A DNA stretch of 64,000 nt from NCBI RefSeq assembly GCF_905163445.1, contig NC_053197.1, positions 4,402,001-4,466,000 on the forward strand. Reading direction: 5' to 3'. Shown in pieces: positions 9,976-21,214 of this stretch. Position numbers and translations under genes: made by a program. Each line of letters starts with the position of its first letter. Position 1 is the stretch's first letter. This stretch comes from Pararge aegeria. Taxonomy: Eukaryota > Arthropoda > Insecta > Lepidoptera > Nymphalidae. The notes beneath the pieces were generated by a model that ran no database searches, was not told where the DNA came from, and saw only the letters and a program-made list of their open reading frames with translations.

Positions 9976-10284
9976 TTATTGTTATTATTAATTATCTAAC
10001 TATAAATACACATTTCGTAAATATTACAGTTACTTGCGAATTATTTGTAACGCAAATATTTGTTCAAATAAACTGTTACTAATATAACAAATTTTTTAGT
10101 TCAAAAATAATTAGAAGTCATTACACATATTGCCAGTCGCGTGGCATGTAAAATTAATTGATTTGCTTAATTTCATTAAAAAAGAAATGAAATAACAACA
10201 TTTTTGTGTTAATCGTATAATCTGACCATACAGCATTGCCATGCGACTATCGATATCAAGTTCCATGGAAAGAATAATAGATTT

Positions 10285-10326
10285 TATTGGTAAATTATTA
10301 CCTAAATAGGTAATAATTTACCAATA
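10285..10326. repeat. Perfect 42-bp palindrome
   Basis: Two 20-bp arms (TATTGGTAAATTATTACCTA and its exact complement) around AA. This could extrude as a cruciform or fold as a hairpin. Not part of any recognised element. Confidence 0.9.
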
Positions 10327-10639
10327 CGTTTACCTAACTTGGATAATTGCGGGTTTCCAAAACTGACTTGATTTCCAATTATCCTCTGCTTTACAATCGT
10401 AATCATCCTGCGACAAATACAACTTACATGCGTCGTCTTGTTGACATTTACAATGTTGCGACGCTAACTTCACTCTTTCTGAAGGTTGCTTCGTAAAAGC
10501 TATTAAATGTTTTGAAACTACTTAAAGCACTCGTTTAAGTCATTTCTAGCATTCGTACAGGTACTCGAGTGAGTATTTTAACTAGTTTTTATTTAAGTTA
10601 GATGAATCTCTTGTATAATAACTATAAATAAAAAAAAAA
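10327..10639. other. Non-coding stretch
   Basis: No gene or repeat recognised. Confidence 0.5.
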
Positions 10640-11170
10640 ATTAAAAGAACGTAATCTTTGAATATAGAGTACTAGTAATAGTAATCTTTCTACTAGTCAA
10701 GCCAAAATATGTAATCCGCCATTTTGTGACCGCTGCCATCTTAAACTGATTTTCATCAAGTATAGTCGAAGGCCGATTGGCGCAGTGGGCAGAAACCCTG
10801 CTTTCTGAGTTTAAGGCCGTGGGCTCGATTCCCACAACTGGAAAATGTTTGTGTGATGATCATAAATGTTATTCAGTGTCTGGGCGTTTATCTATATTTC
10901 ATAAATATTTATGTAAATTATTCATAAAAAGATTCATCAGTCATCTTAGCACTTATAACACAAGCTACGCTTTCTTTGGGGCTAGATAGCGATGTGTGTA
11001 TTGTTGTTGTAAATTTTTTAATACAGCTTATAACACTCCCGAATAATTCATATTTCAAACAACTTTAAAACCAAAATCCGTTCGGGTAATATGATGCCAC
11101 AGACACAAGCGTAACTCGTCTAACTTATAACAACCGGTAGTTGTTGAGTCAAGGGTTAAAAAAAACAAAA
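10640..11170 (+). mobile_element. Repeat family M, interrupted by SINE A
   Basis: The left half (10640-10767) has TCTACTAGTCAAGCC, ATGTAATCCGCCATTTTGTG and GCTGCCATCTTAAACTGATT. The right half (11013-11170) has AAAATCCGTTCGGGTAATAT, GATGCCACAGACAC and AACTTATAAC, ending in GGGTTAAAAAA. The same order of blocks occurs uninterrupted at 31283-31560 and 56966-57294. The class is unknown to me. Confidence 0.65.
10768..11012 (+). mobile_element. SINE family A, inserted in repeat M
   Basis: GGCCGATTGGCGCAGTGGGC head, box B GGGCTCGATTCCC, full body, and GGGGCTAGATAGCGATGTGT near the 3' end. The tail is short and eroded. Flanking halves of repeat M on both sides show it is the younger insertion. Confidence 0.9.
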
Positions 11171-11511
11171 ATACTATAATCTATTTTTATTTATTTGTTT
11201 TTACTTGTGCCAATAACTTCGTAACGAAGCTTTAAAATGAAAAGAGCGCTTCGTCGGCCAATTTGCATTACTCAAACCTTCAATATAAAATAAAGATTGA
11301 CAGGAAACGAACGAAATTATTGAAATTAACAGTTTGAAACTCGCCACTGGCGGTCGCTGCCATAAAAACGTCATTGATTTTCGATGTTAAAACTCTCGAC
11401 AGCTTAAATTCAAAGTTACATTCACAGCGGTATAATCGTTGACGTCTCCTTAATATAGGGATGCGCATTGATGCATATAGTTAACAAAGAGTCCACATTG
11501 TTACGACAGTA
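11171..11511. other. Non-coding stretch
   Basis: Nothing recognised. Confidence 0.4.
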
Positions 11512-11600
11512 TCATTATCATCAATTCAGCCTACGATCGTCCACTGCTGAACATATTGAGCGTATCCTCAATAGCGCAACCACATCCGATCCTCAGTTTT
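11512..11600 (-). repeat. Retroelement 3' end fragment, diverged
   Basis: ATCATCAATTCAGCCTACGA and GTCCACTGCTGAACATA resemble, in complement, the CCCAGCAGTGGGA-type 3' ends common in lepidopteran LINEs. Weak match. Confidence 0.35.
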
Positions 11601-11689
11601 CCTCGTGCTGTCCATCGTGCTGTCTCCTCTCTGGAGTTTCCTGGTCCAAACGCCATCACGCCTATGACAATCGTTTCTTTTATTCCACT

Positions 11690-12145
11690 ACAAGTTAGCC
11701 CTTGACTGGAATCTCACCTTGTCGTAGTGTCTGAGATGGTAGCGGGTTGTAACGTTAGGGAGAGTATGGCAGGTTTATTAAACCCAAACCCGAATCAGTT
11801 TCTACACGACATCGTACCGGAACGCTAAATCGCTTAGCGGCAAGTATTTTCGGTAGGGTGGTATTTAACCACGGTCGAAGCCTCCCACCAGATCAGACCA
11901 GAGTAAATACAAATTCAGAAATTATAAATTATCCCAAACCCCGAATCAGTTTCTACACGACATCGTACCGGAACGCTAAATCGCTTAGCGGCAAGTATTT
12001 TCGGTAGGGTGGTATTTAACCACGGTCGAAGCCTCCCACCAGATCAGACCAGAGCAAATTCAAATTCAGAAATTATAAATTATCCCGAGCCGAGCCCGGG
12101 ACCTTCAACTTAAAACCACAGTGCTACGCACTGCGCCAGTGAGGT
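11690..12145 (-). mobile_element. SINE family H with internal 151-bp tandem duplication
   Basis: On the minus strand the head reads CTCACTGGCGCAGTGCGTAG (box A), with the box B region GGTCCCGGGCTC. The body segment with CTCTGGTCTGATCTGGTGGG and CGATGTCGTGTAGAAACTGA occurs twice, about 11788-11938 and 11939-12089, at an exact 151-bp offset with only a few differences. The element ends in the AGTCAAGGGCTAACTTGT tail on the left. It is longer than the roughly 250-335-bp sister copies because of the duplication. Confidence 0.85.
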
Positions 12146-12323
12146 GAAAATTGCTGTTTCAACTTGCTGAAGGTTGTGGCTATGTCAGTAAATTGGGTCT
12201 CTCGTCATTTTGTTTCAAATTTTATCTTTTAGGGATGCCCCTAACACAGCATAGTTTGTTTTTATTTTATCGGTTGTGTTTCTTCTTGTATTTTGTTATG
12301 TGTGTGTGCATATACATAATATA
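12146..12323. other. Short spacer
   Basis: T-rich; nothing recognised. Confidence 0.4.
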
Positions 12324-12486
12324 CTAGCGGACCCCAGCGCCACCTGTTGGGTTGATTTGTGAATCTAAACCATCCAGGGTGCCACCCAAACGCATACCAA
12401 AAGAAATAAATTCAAATCGGTCCAGCCGTTTCGGTGGAGTTCAGTGACATACACACGCACACAAGAAATATATTTATACATAAGAT
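12324..12486 (-). mobile_element. Short Helitron-like element (CCCCAGCGCCA type)
   Basis: CTAGCGGACCCCAGCGCCAC at the left (3' terminus on the minus strand), GTGAATCTAAACCATCC, TGCCACCCAAACGCATACC, TCGGTCCAGCCGTTTCGG, CATACACACGCACACAAG, and an AT-rich end. Complete sister at 63730-63881. Confidence 0.7.
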
Positions 12487-12785
12487 AAAGTTTATAAAAT
12501 AGCTCGCTGAACGACTTCTAAATTATGGACCACCCCGTCTGTAACTGTCCACATTTCCGCAACATTGCTTAAGTTGCGTTAACGTTCTATAGAAGGCACT
12601 TATGATGCGTAGATAAACATACATATTTTTTCATTGTATCAAGTATTATGAAAACTTTATTCGTTTATTTGTATTTTTACACGCTCTCAGTCTCACTTAA
12701 TACTGAATAGCCGTTAAGAGCAAATTCACTTGGGGTATTTCTACTTTATGTAATCTCTTAGATTATACTTAATACAACTTTACCT
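12487..12785. other. Non-coding stretch
   Basis: Nothing recognised. Confidence 0.4.
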
Positions 12786-13022
12786 AATAACAATGTTGCT
12801 TGGAAGTAGGCCGCTGCGCTCCGCTTTCATCTCTGATAAATCAAAAGTTTTAAATGGTTAAACGCTGATGCTTCCATAAAAGTGCTACAGCTGACATCCT
12901 TACCGTCTTCTTCGCGGTAGAATCTATCTTCAGCACCGTGGTAGAGTCAGTACAAGCAGACAGACTTGACTATTCAAACGTGATAATATATTCCTACTGA
13001 AAATAAATGAATAGTGAATTTG
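12786..13022 (+). mobile_element. LINE 3' end, diverged copy
   Basis: Follows the same order as 6841-7078: TTGCTTGGAAGTAGGCCGCT, GTCTTCTTCGCGGTAGAATC, CGTGGTAGAGTCAGTACAAG, CAGACTTGAC and AAATAAATGAATAGTGAATT. No coding part is retained. Confidence 0.75.
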
Positions 13023-13104
13023 ATTTTAACTTTTCTATGAGCTTTGACAAAAATTTGGACCTTTATACGATTACTGAAATAATTTTGTCTTGCCTCAGCC
13101 GCTG

Positions 13105-13345
13105 CTAGTTACTACCCTAGCGATCGGTACCCTGAGTTTCCGGAAACCGAACGGAGGAAGCTTATTGTTTATCGGGACAAAAGGTATCCTATATGTTGAC
13201 TCGGGATACCAGCTACCACTATAACAAATTTTATTTAAATCCTTTCAGTAGTTTTCGCGTGATGCTCGGACAGACAGACAGACAGAGAAAATTAAATAAA
13301 AATCTGTTTTGGACTCAGTATCGACTATAAAGCCCCCGGTCAAAA
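13105..13345 (+). repeat. Dispersed repeat family R, copy 1
   Basis: TATCGGGACAAAAGGTATCC, CAGCTACCACTATAACAAAT, TTTCAGTAGTTTTCGCGTGA, a (CAGA)n run at 13267-13290, then TCTGTTTTGGACTCAGTATC and GTCAAAATTTTC. The last part is shared with 19318-19445. The TAGTTTTTGCGTGA block also occurs in Helitron-type elements. Confidence 0.5.
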
Positions 13346-14226
13346 TTTTCGCGAAAAAACCAATACAATATTTAAAACTGATAAATAATTACATGAACTT
13401 AGTTCCAACAAGAACAGTTAAACAGACTATTGATTTGGCAGAGTACGCCAAACAATACTGGCGAAAAAATTGGTGGATAGAATTCGTGAGTAATTCAGAC
13501 TTTATAAAATAATTTCTTCAATTTTGCAAATAAAGTTGATGGCTCGCCTAAGTCTGAAAACAAAACCTTTTTTTTGTGAGAATTTATTTCAGTAGTCTGA
13601 AGAATATACATACCAAATCTATGAGCGACAGCCATTGGAGCTGATTTTTTTCTGATTTAGTGCTGTGGACAAACCTCAGAAAAAAATTCATTAATCTGTG
13701 GTGCCAACATAGTGAATCAAAGTTCCGGTTTACCTCAAGTATGCCTAATAAAAATTATTTTATCCAAGCAAAACAGATGAGATATTATACAAAGAGTATG
13801 TAAACACCAAATGAAACCACAAATATATTCGAAAGTTAATAAAACCATGATTTCTAAGTGTTTTTAATAAGAGTGCCAAACAGTATATTATATGAGGTTT
13901 ATAAAGATATAATGAAATCATGCCTGCCTAATGAAATCTTACATGAAAATACAATGAACGTTTGTCTTTTTTATTCATTACGTTTACGAAGTCGGATATT
14001 ACAAATTCTAAATATGCATTTCAATATTTTTATAACATTTCCAGTACCTATTTAAACCGCATATTTTTGACAATAACGTATTGTTTAGGTAATCTTTGGT
14101 TAAGTTGGTCTTAAAGAAAAGTCCTATTATAGTATAAAGGACTACGTAATCGATAAAAAAGCTTGGGTGTTAATTATTGCTTTAACCAGGTTGTTCTTCT
14201 AATAATTTTAAATGACATAGAGACAC
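13346..14226. other. AT-rich non-coding stretch
   Basis: Short open frames (13309-13512, 13858-14055) show no recognisable family and are judged chance. Confidence 0.5.
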
Positions 14227-14400
14227 AATGAGATAGATAGATAGATAAAGTCTTTATTGCCCCCATTAAAAGCGAAAACAAGAAATAACAAAACAATAAC
14301 AATATATATATAAGATGCGCAAAGGCGGTCTTATCGCTTTAAGCGATCTCAACCCTTTATGGTAGAGAATTAGGTTAGGGAAAATAGTGGGGATAGTGCA
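14227..14400 (-). mobile_element. LINE 3' end (AAAGTCTTTATTGC type)
   Basis: GATAGATAGATAAAGTCTTT is a polyadenylation-side tail in complement, followed by AAGATGCGCAAAGGCGGTCT and TTATCGCTTTAAGCGATCTC. This is a non-LTR retrotransposon 3' UTR; related + strand pieces lie at 32695 and 33520. A (GATA)n run forms its tail. Confidence 0.65.
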
Positions 14401-14437
14401 AACAGTGATACAATTAAGTTAAATACATATAATTATA

Positions 14438-14458
14438 ATATATACATACATATAAATA

Positions 14459-14494
<36 letters not shown>
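14438..14494. repeat. AT microsatellite
   Basis: A long alternating TA tract within an AT-rich block. Confidence 0.85.
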
Positions 14495-14496
<2 letters not shown>

Positions 14497-14639
14497 AACA
14501 AAAGAAAATACATACACTATATCATATTAGATAAATAAAATTCTTTTAGTCGATTTTTAAATATGTTTACTGTCTGTGACTATCTTATATCTCTCGGCAA
14601 TTCATTCCACAGATTTACCACTTAAATGAGATGGTAATA

Positions 14640-14832
14640 ACAAAAAAAAACACCCGGCTAAGTTGTTTGTGGGCTTCTTCTTAGACCAGTACGCGTTTGG
14701 AACCCTCGTAGCTTTAATTTAATTTTACGAATGTGGTTATCGCCATCATCTCACTACCGTGTAATTCTTATGTACGCATCAAAAGTGCCACTATGGGCCT
14801 ACTTGAATAAAGATATTTTTGACTTTGACTTT
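14640..14832 (+). mobile_element. LINE 3' UTR (TACTTGAATAAAGATATTTT type)
   Basis: CACCCGGCTAAGTTGTTTGT, TTCTTCTTAGACCAG, CGCGTTTGGAACCCTCGTAG, GGTTATCGCCATCATCTCAC and GGGCCTACTTGAATAAAGAT, ending in a TTTGACTTTGACTTTG tail. A minus-strand relative lies at 27083-27250. Confidence 0.75.
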
Positions 14833-15779
14833 GTTAACAAAAATTAAAAATCTTTGAAATCAAATGGTAGGGAAACTCTATGTTAACAACTTCAAACCAC
14901 AATATCTTTATTTCCTGACTTTATTTAAAGGTAAACCTTAAATAAAAAGAAAGAAAGTAGACGCAAGAAAAAAAACTCAACAAAAATTTGTTGGGAAGTT
15001 CGCCATTGTTCTTCAAAGCAAAATTTATTACTAATAAATTCGAAGGATTCTTTGAATTATATAATTTTTCTATAGGTTTTTTTTATAACAGTATACGTAT
15101 ATCTACAAAAAGTATCACTCATACTAGATGCATAGCAATTATTTAGCGCATATTTGAGTTTACAGAGGGACTTAAAAAAATGACAGCCCCCAACTAATTG
15201 TATTTTTTTTAGACTTTTGTATTGACACTTTTACAAGTAATATCGCCGGCATCTTGTGTGCAGGGTTTTTGTCCTGAGTTAACCCGAGGCAGGCAGTAGA
15301 AAAAAAGTCTAAAATGCGGATTACACCCTTAAACTTTGGTAACCTTTAACTTTGGCAGTGCGTTTACTTACATTTTAATTGTTTGCCACCTCAGTGAAGC
15401 GCTTGTATCGAATACAAAAGAATACAAAAGATTTTTGAGTCTCGAGAGTAAAATTGCTCCCCGCAGCAACCTCAGGCAGACAACCTTAGAATTATGGATC
15501 ATAGAACTTAAGACCCTCAAATGTTCACAACGACTCTTTCTTTCACAAGTGTCTGACTTTAATTACACCTATTTAAAATAAGGCAGCTATAACGCTGCCA
15601 ATCGTCCACATAAAATTGTATAGTTAGTTGACAAAATCTTGATTTCTTATTATTATTATGTTCCTTAAAATATACTATTACATTGTGTATAATAATAGTA
15701 GTTTATAGATGTAAGGCATACATTTGAACGAAAGAAAGTCTGGATCATTTTCATTTTCAGCTTGAAAAAGAACATTGCT
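14833..15779. other. Non-coding stretch
   Basis: Nothing recognised; an 81-codon frame at 15336-15581 has no identifiable family. Confidence 0.5.
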
Positions 15780-16560
15780 AAGAGCAGCACTGTAGAAAAA
15801 GGGGAAACAGAAACTTAGACGCTGCATATAAGTCTTCTGTAGAGATTTTCACACGTGATGATTTTGTACCACTGAGTGACAAGTTATGTCCCTGTGACTC
15901 TGCTCCGCGAGTAGCGGGGACTAGGGCCACAGATTTCTTGTATCCACCCATCAAAGCTTTGTCCGATATAACCACACTGGGCAAAGTGTGTTGGTCATTG
16001 CAGGACTGCACGCGAGCAGTTCGCCGTCTCAGTCAGTCAACCGAGGTCGCTGCCACTCGAAAGTGGTCAGGTAAATCCAGCCAACATGGTCGCCAGACCA
16101 TCGAAACTTGCTTAGCAGATGCTTCCACAGACAGATAAGGTTTAGGTTCCGGTTCAGTACGAAGGCTCTAGGTGAACAACCAGGGCCAGAGGTGGTAAGG
16201 AGATAAAGAACCGTCGTGAGTCAGTAAGGCCTTGGTTGAAGATGGTGAGATGAGCCCAAGTTCGAAGATGGTCGTAGGAGTTCGATCCTATCTAGAATAG
16301 TGGCTGAAGTGACGCCATGTCGCACAGTTTCATGGAGGCACCGAAACCGGTTTTTCGGTAAATACCTGCCCGGGATCGCAAGGAATGTAAGCCCCATTGG
16401 CCTGCCATGAGCATAATATGGCAGAGAGTACGGCGCATCACACCATGATGTGATGAGACAGTAAGTCATAAGCCCCATAGAGGTATTCACTGGTTGACAG
16501 ATATTTGTCGCTGTCGAACGTAGTCAATGACATCTCTCGGCAGCGTGATAGGTCTTTAAT
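15780..16560. other. GC-richer block of unknown identity
   Basis: Base composition is visibly less AT-rich than both flanks, with few homopolymer runs. Short frames lie on both strands (15938-16138 +, 15778-16011 -, 16221-16490 -), and none reads as a known domain. It could be a decayed LINE body or untranslated region, or an older insertion. No second copy was found in the window. Confidence 0.4.
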
Positions 16561-17035
16561 AAGAAAATAGATTAGAGAAGGCCTTTTGTCATTCCTGTAT
16601 GTTACTAGAAAACTAGTGCTAGTGGGTGTGCTGCTATCATATGTATTGTGACTGGTTCTCTGGTTTCTCTGTTCTGGTCCATGTGTGATATTCTACGGAG
16701 TTAAAACCACGAGGGTTGCAAAAGCACCCAAAGAAAGTATTTATAATATCCTATTTGTTATACGGATATATATCACTCTGTAACTTAATAAGTACTTAGT
16801 AACAGCAATTTATTTCCAAGCTTTTTGTAGGACGCTGCACGATGTATTTGGGACAAGTTGATAAACAGTCAGTTTTATTCGCTCGAAAAGCCTCTGACGC
16901 CTACGAGTATATGAAAAAGCAATGAGCTCATAAATAACTACGAAAAGTACCAAGCAGCATAATGATATATTTCTCACCAAGTAATGTATTGTGAAAATTT
17001 CACCCAGCACTGCGCATGTTTGGGCACAATGCATA
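16561..17035. other. Non-coding stretch
   Basis: Nothing recognised. Confidence 0.4.
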
Positions 17036-17195
17036 CGGAGGTTCCAAGTTTAAATTCAGTTGCTTGCCAGCTGTCGTCGTTGACGGGTGTGCTATCAGTG
17101 CTTACTTGCGTAGTTGGGTGAATAAACTTCGACTGTGCGTGTTTGTTCGGAACTGTCGTGTGCTTTTTGTTTCTTAATGGATTGTTAAGGTGAGT
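17036..17195 (+). promoter_or_regulatory. Possible transcription start and 5' non-coding exon
   Basis: This short stretch is less AT-rich than its flanks. It has two arthropod initiator-like TCAGT motifs (17056 and 17095) and ends in AATGGATTGTTAAG followed by GTGAGT (17190-17195), a good splice donor. That would give a first exon of roughly 90-130 bp. No downstream acceptor or coding exon could be tied to it, and no TATA box or DPE at the expected spacing was found. Inference only. Confidence 0.25.
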
Positions 17196-17895
17196 TTGTT
17201 AAGTTGTTTTAAGTAAGGCTTTTTTCACAATTTGTAATTTTTATAAAGAGGTTTTTGATAGTGCCCTCGCAGTTTTGTATTAAAGTTATAAAAGCTCTGA
17301 CATCTAAAATGTGTCATAAATAGTAATAGAGTTTTTATTATCGTTAAATACCAGTTACATTTTTGAAACATAATACTGAGTATTATGTTTTCAAAAACAC
17401 TATTAATTGCATAGTTAAAATTTTTTTCTTCGTGCCACACCAAAAGGATTCTTTTAGGAGTTACAAACTTTTATAGGATATTAAAAAATACTGCATTTGT
17501 TAATATGTATGGACTTACCTAATAGGAGAAAACAAGCCCAATCCTAACTTTGAATTTGAAATTGAGCAAATCGTCACTTCAGCTCACTTTTGTGAGCAAA
17601 AATAAGCCTTAGAAAGAACTAGAGAAGCAAATCCTCAAGGCCTGTCGGGGCTTAAAATATTTTAGTTACAAAATATTTGTATTAGAATAATGCTTCCAAC
17701 GGCTTATGCTAAACAGCTTCCTAAAACACTTATAGGATAACTAACTATAAAATCCAACGGACAAAGCTGTTAAGCCGAACGGGCGTCGGTAATGCCTATT
17801 ACATAAACACTTAACTCTTAACTTTAGGTGGCTATGGTCGCTAGGATTTGCCGTATTATGTGAAATATTTTGTTCTAGTATTAAACCTATAACTT
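17196..17895. other. Non-coding stretch
   Basis: Nothing recognised. Confidence 0.4.
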
Positions 17896-18141
17896 TATGA
17901 TAGCCTAGTAGTTAGGATCTCAGCCTTACTTTTGGGAGGCCCGTGTTCGATCCCCGGCACACCCATAGCTTTTAGAAGTTATGTACGATTTTAACTTAAG
18001 CAATTAAATATCACTTTCTAAAAACGTCGTGAGGGTACCTGAATGACTGAAATTTCTCCAATGTGAATGTGTCTTAAAGGCGTGTGAAGTCCAATAATCC
18101 GCACTTGTAATGGGCTGGGAATGGGTGGATAATGATCATGA
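17896..18141 (+). mobile_element. SINE family B, diverged
   Basis: Head ATGATAGCCTAGTAGTTAGG (box A region), box B CCGTGTTCGATCCCCGGCAC, linker AAGTTATGTACGATTTTAA, then degraded body blocks CGTCGTGAGGG, AAAGGCGTGTGAAGTCCAAT and AATCCGCACTTG. The 3' half is shortened. Confidence 0.8.
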
Positions 18142-18440
18142 AAATAAAGCCTACTGAACTCTCTCTCACTCTGTTATTCAATCATTAATCATTTCAATCA
18201 GTTTTATATGAACAAATATTTATACACGTATTTATGTCTCTCAGTCTGCTATATATTGACCAATGCAATTGTGAAAGATCGGATGAATAAGTGAATTCAA
18301 TTTTACATTAGGTACACCACAGAGAAAAAATGCCAACAATTTTGTATAAATTTAACAAAAGAAGAAGTTAGAAGGTACAATTGATGACGCTCTTTCACAT
18401 ATATATATCGATAACCATAAATCACACGAAGATTACTATT

Positions 18441-18712
18441 GGATAGAAGAAGGCGTTACTTTGCGGAAATCCATAATATATTATGAAAATTAAGCTTAAT
18501 TTGCTATACTCCGCGAACAGCAGGACAATCTGTATGGTTTAATTTATAATTTCTTCAATCCTTATACTCCACACCAAACAGATCTTCGACAATGTTTCTC
18601 TACGCACGTTTCGCTCCGAAACCGGAGCATCTTCAGGAGATGTTGACTTTACAGAGTCTCCTGCTGTTCGCGGAGTATAGCAAAATTAAGCTTAATTTTC
18701 ATAATACGAAGA
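18441..18712. mobile_element. Foldback element family D, copy 3
   Basis: Left arm GCGTTACTTTGCGGAAATCC through AATTTGCTATACTCCGCGAA and TCAATCCTTATACTCCACAC. Inner segment ACGCACGTTTCGCTCCGAAA then GGAGATGTTGACTTTACA. Right arm TTCGCGGAGTATAGCAAAAT and TTAAGCTTAATTTTCATAAT. The left arm is longer than the right. Non-coding. Confidence 0.8.
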
Positions 18713-19317
18713 TTAGAATGTTTTAATTATTACCACCAAATGCTAGTATTACTAACCTGTGCCTAAGGAGCTCTGTGAGGATGGATGCACAGCGCCAATT
18801 TCTTTAAGAAAATTTAAACTGAGACTAAGTATGTCTTGATGGAAAAAAGCAATAAATAACTGAGCAGCAAGTTGGAGACTTTTGACAACTAAGACGCGTC
18901 CCTTTATATTTCCCACTAGACGTGCTCTGCGGTTTTGCCCGCATAAATAACGGGATGCAGCGTACTGCTTCATAGTCTACACCTACCTCAATTAATCAGA
19001 TAATAAACGTAAAGTTTTTTTTCAATAGTACTGGAAGCCACATTATACAAACCTATGAAATTAAGTAGAAATAGTATTCCAACATATATCAACGAACGAC
19101 TGAGTTGTGGGTGAATAATACTTCCGTTCTTGCTTTTGTAGATTTTTATTCACCCACTATTACAAACCTTCAATCACGTAAGCATTGCTAATCACAAGTG
19201 CCTGTCCCGATGACCGACTCGCGTTTTACCTTATTTAATATACTTTGAATTCCTTATAACAAATGACTGCCTTAATAATATATCGATTAACAGCAGCACT
19301 ACATATTAGTTTCATTT
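18713..19317. other. Non-coding stretch
   Basis: A 73-codon minus frame (18752-18973) matches nothing I know. Confidence 0.4.
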
Positions 19318-19445
19318 GAATTCATTTACTAGTTTCTGCGTGATGCACGGCCATGCTACAGACAGACAGGCAGACATGAATTAAAAAATTACAGTTTTGG
19401 GTTCAGTAAAGGTTATAGAATGCCATACAAAATTTTTTTTTAAAT
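19318..19445 (+). repeat. Dispersed repeat family R, copy 2
   Basis: CTAGTTTCTGCGTGATGCAC, CAGACAGACAGGCAGAC and TTACAGTTTTGGGTTCAGTA, followed by CATACAAAATTTT, parallel the end of the copy at 13105-13345. Confidence 0.5.
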
Positions 19446-21075
19446 GTTAATTGAAGAATTCGACAGTAATGTCGAACTACAGAATTTTACCCGTTACAGA
19501 TTTATTATAAGTTATTTTCCATAATCTCTATATGCGCAGAGTTTGAAGATTTGTTACTGATACCTCACCGATTCTCTATGCGTCTCAGAAACAAATTTTA
19601 TGCACACTACCTCAATGGCTTTTGAAATATGATGTCACTGTCCGTTTTACCAGAATATAATTCGCATATGGAGTTAGTGCTAGCTTCCATCTGAATTGTT
19701 TCAACTTAGTCAAAATATTGGATTGTTTGAAACCCTTAACCCATTGGTGGTATGTCCGATGATGCTGTATCTACAGCATCATTTACATCTTTTCATCTTT
19801 TCATAATCCCGTCTAGGTATCTCCTTGCTCGTTTACTCCTATACTTATAAAAACATAAACAAACACAAAAGTCATTATCAGTGAAGATTATTTTCAAAAT
19901 TAAAAAAGAAAGAAATCTTTTTCAAAAATTTTTTCAACATATTTGCCCAGAAATTCTCGTGCATTGATTTAATACAATGTTATTGCAAACTATCATTAAT
20001 GTCTAGTTATAATAGTTGTCTGAAAAATAATCGTAAGTTACATGTTCTTCTTAACTTCAATTTCGCCTTGTCAGCTGTTCGGCGAAATTTATTCTTCTGC
20101 GCCCTATTTCGAGCATTCGATTTTACTGGACTATTGGTTCTCAGAAAATGTATTTATCTCTGGCACGAGTTCGCATAGTTTTATAAGATGGCTACTAGAC
20201 TAAAGGAGACGGAGTATATACCCACCTTAAAACCTACTTTGCAGGAAGATCTTTAGAGCCAAAATGGAACCAGAGTTGAATGACACAATACAGCTTAGAA
20301 TATCAATAGAAGCAGTCTCAAAGTGCTCAGATTACGTTCCTGCGTTCAAAAGCGAAGTTTTGGTGAACTAGTTTGAAAGGCAACATAAAACAAATCACAG
20401 GGATCCGCTGGGAACAAGTGGCAAAAGAAGGTACTTATTGCGTGAAAGTTTCTATAACATACACCCTGGAAACGATCGGTTGACTCTTGTTGGCAGTGAG
20501 CTTACAGATAGTAACATATTAAATTATAACTAGTGTCACTAAAAATCGAGACCTTGTCATTTCCAAAGTACCTATAAAGTAGGCCTACTTGAGTAGAATA
20601 GTTTTAGATGTTACTAAGTATAAATGATTCCTTTACATGTCATTGGCATTTAGCAGTTTGCATTTATTACGTATCGGCGTTTAAGAAGTATTGAAATTAA
20701 CTTAATTCATTGAGCTTATTTGACCCAAGAGCCTTTAGTAATGGAGTATGATAAATAACATTTCTGTCGTATAGTAACCGTATATAGAACATTATCGCGG
20801 TTTGTACCCTGCCAATAACAGCCGTACTGGATTAGTTTCAATTAATTAGCCACGTATCGAGAGGTCATTATTTATATTTAGAAGTCTTATTGGTTTGTGA
20901 GCAGTTATGGTTTAGGTAGCCTTCAGTAATAGTGTAGCGTTCTGAGCATTTAGTTTTATCTTCTGGTAATTATTACAACTTTAATATTGTCTTATTTAAA
21001 ATCTATCGTTTTAATGACTACGTAAATATGTGGTCATTATTAAGGTTTATCTAATTGTTACCGTAGTGGTTTATT
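19446..21075. other. Non-coding stretch
   Basis: A possible LINE 3' trace at 20577-20600 (AAGTAGGCCTACTTGAGTAG). Otherwise nothing recognised, including the slightly GC-richer 20080-20440, where stop codons interrupt all frames. Confidence 0.4.
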
Positions 21076-21122
21076 AATAAATAATAAATAAATATACAGG
21101 GTCGCTGTCCACTGCCCGTCAA
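21076..21122 (-). mobile_element. SINE family A remnant, body deleted
   Basis: A tail-like AATAAATAATAAATAAATAT joins directly to head sequence CAGGGTCGCTGTCCACTGCC and CGTCAA. The whole body and box B are missing. Confidence 0.65.
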
Positions 21123-21214
21123 ATAGCAATTGATCTTAGTTATAAATTAAATTAAATGTTATGGTTAAATGAGAAAAAAATGCATTAAGCACGAGTTTGT
21201 TCGTTTTTATAAAT

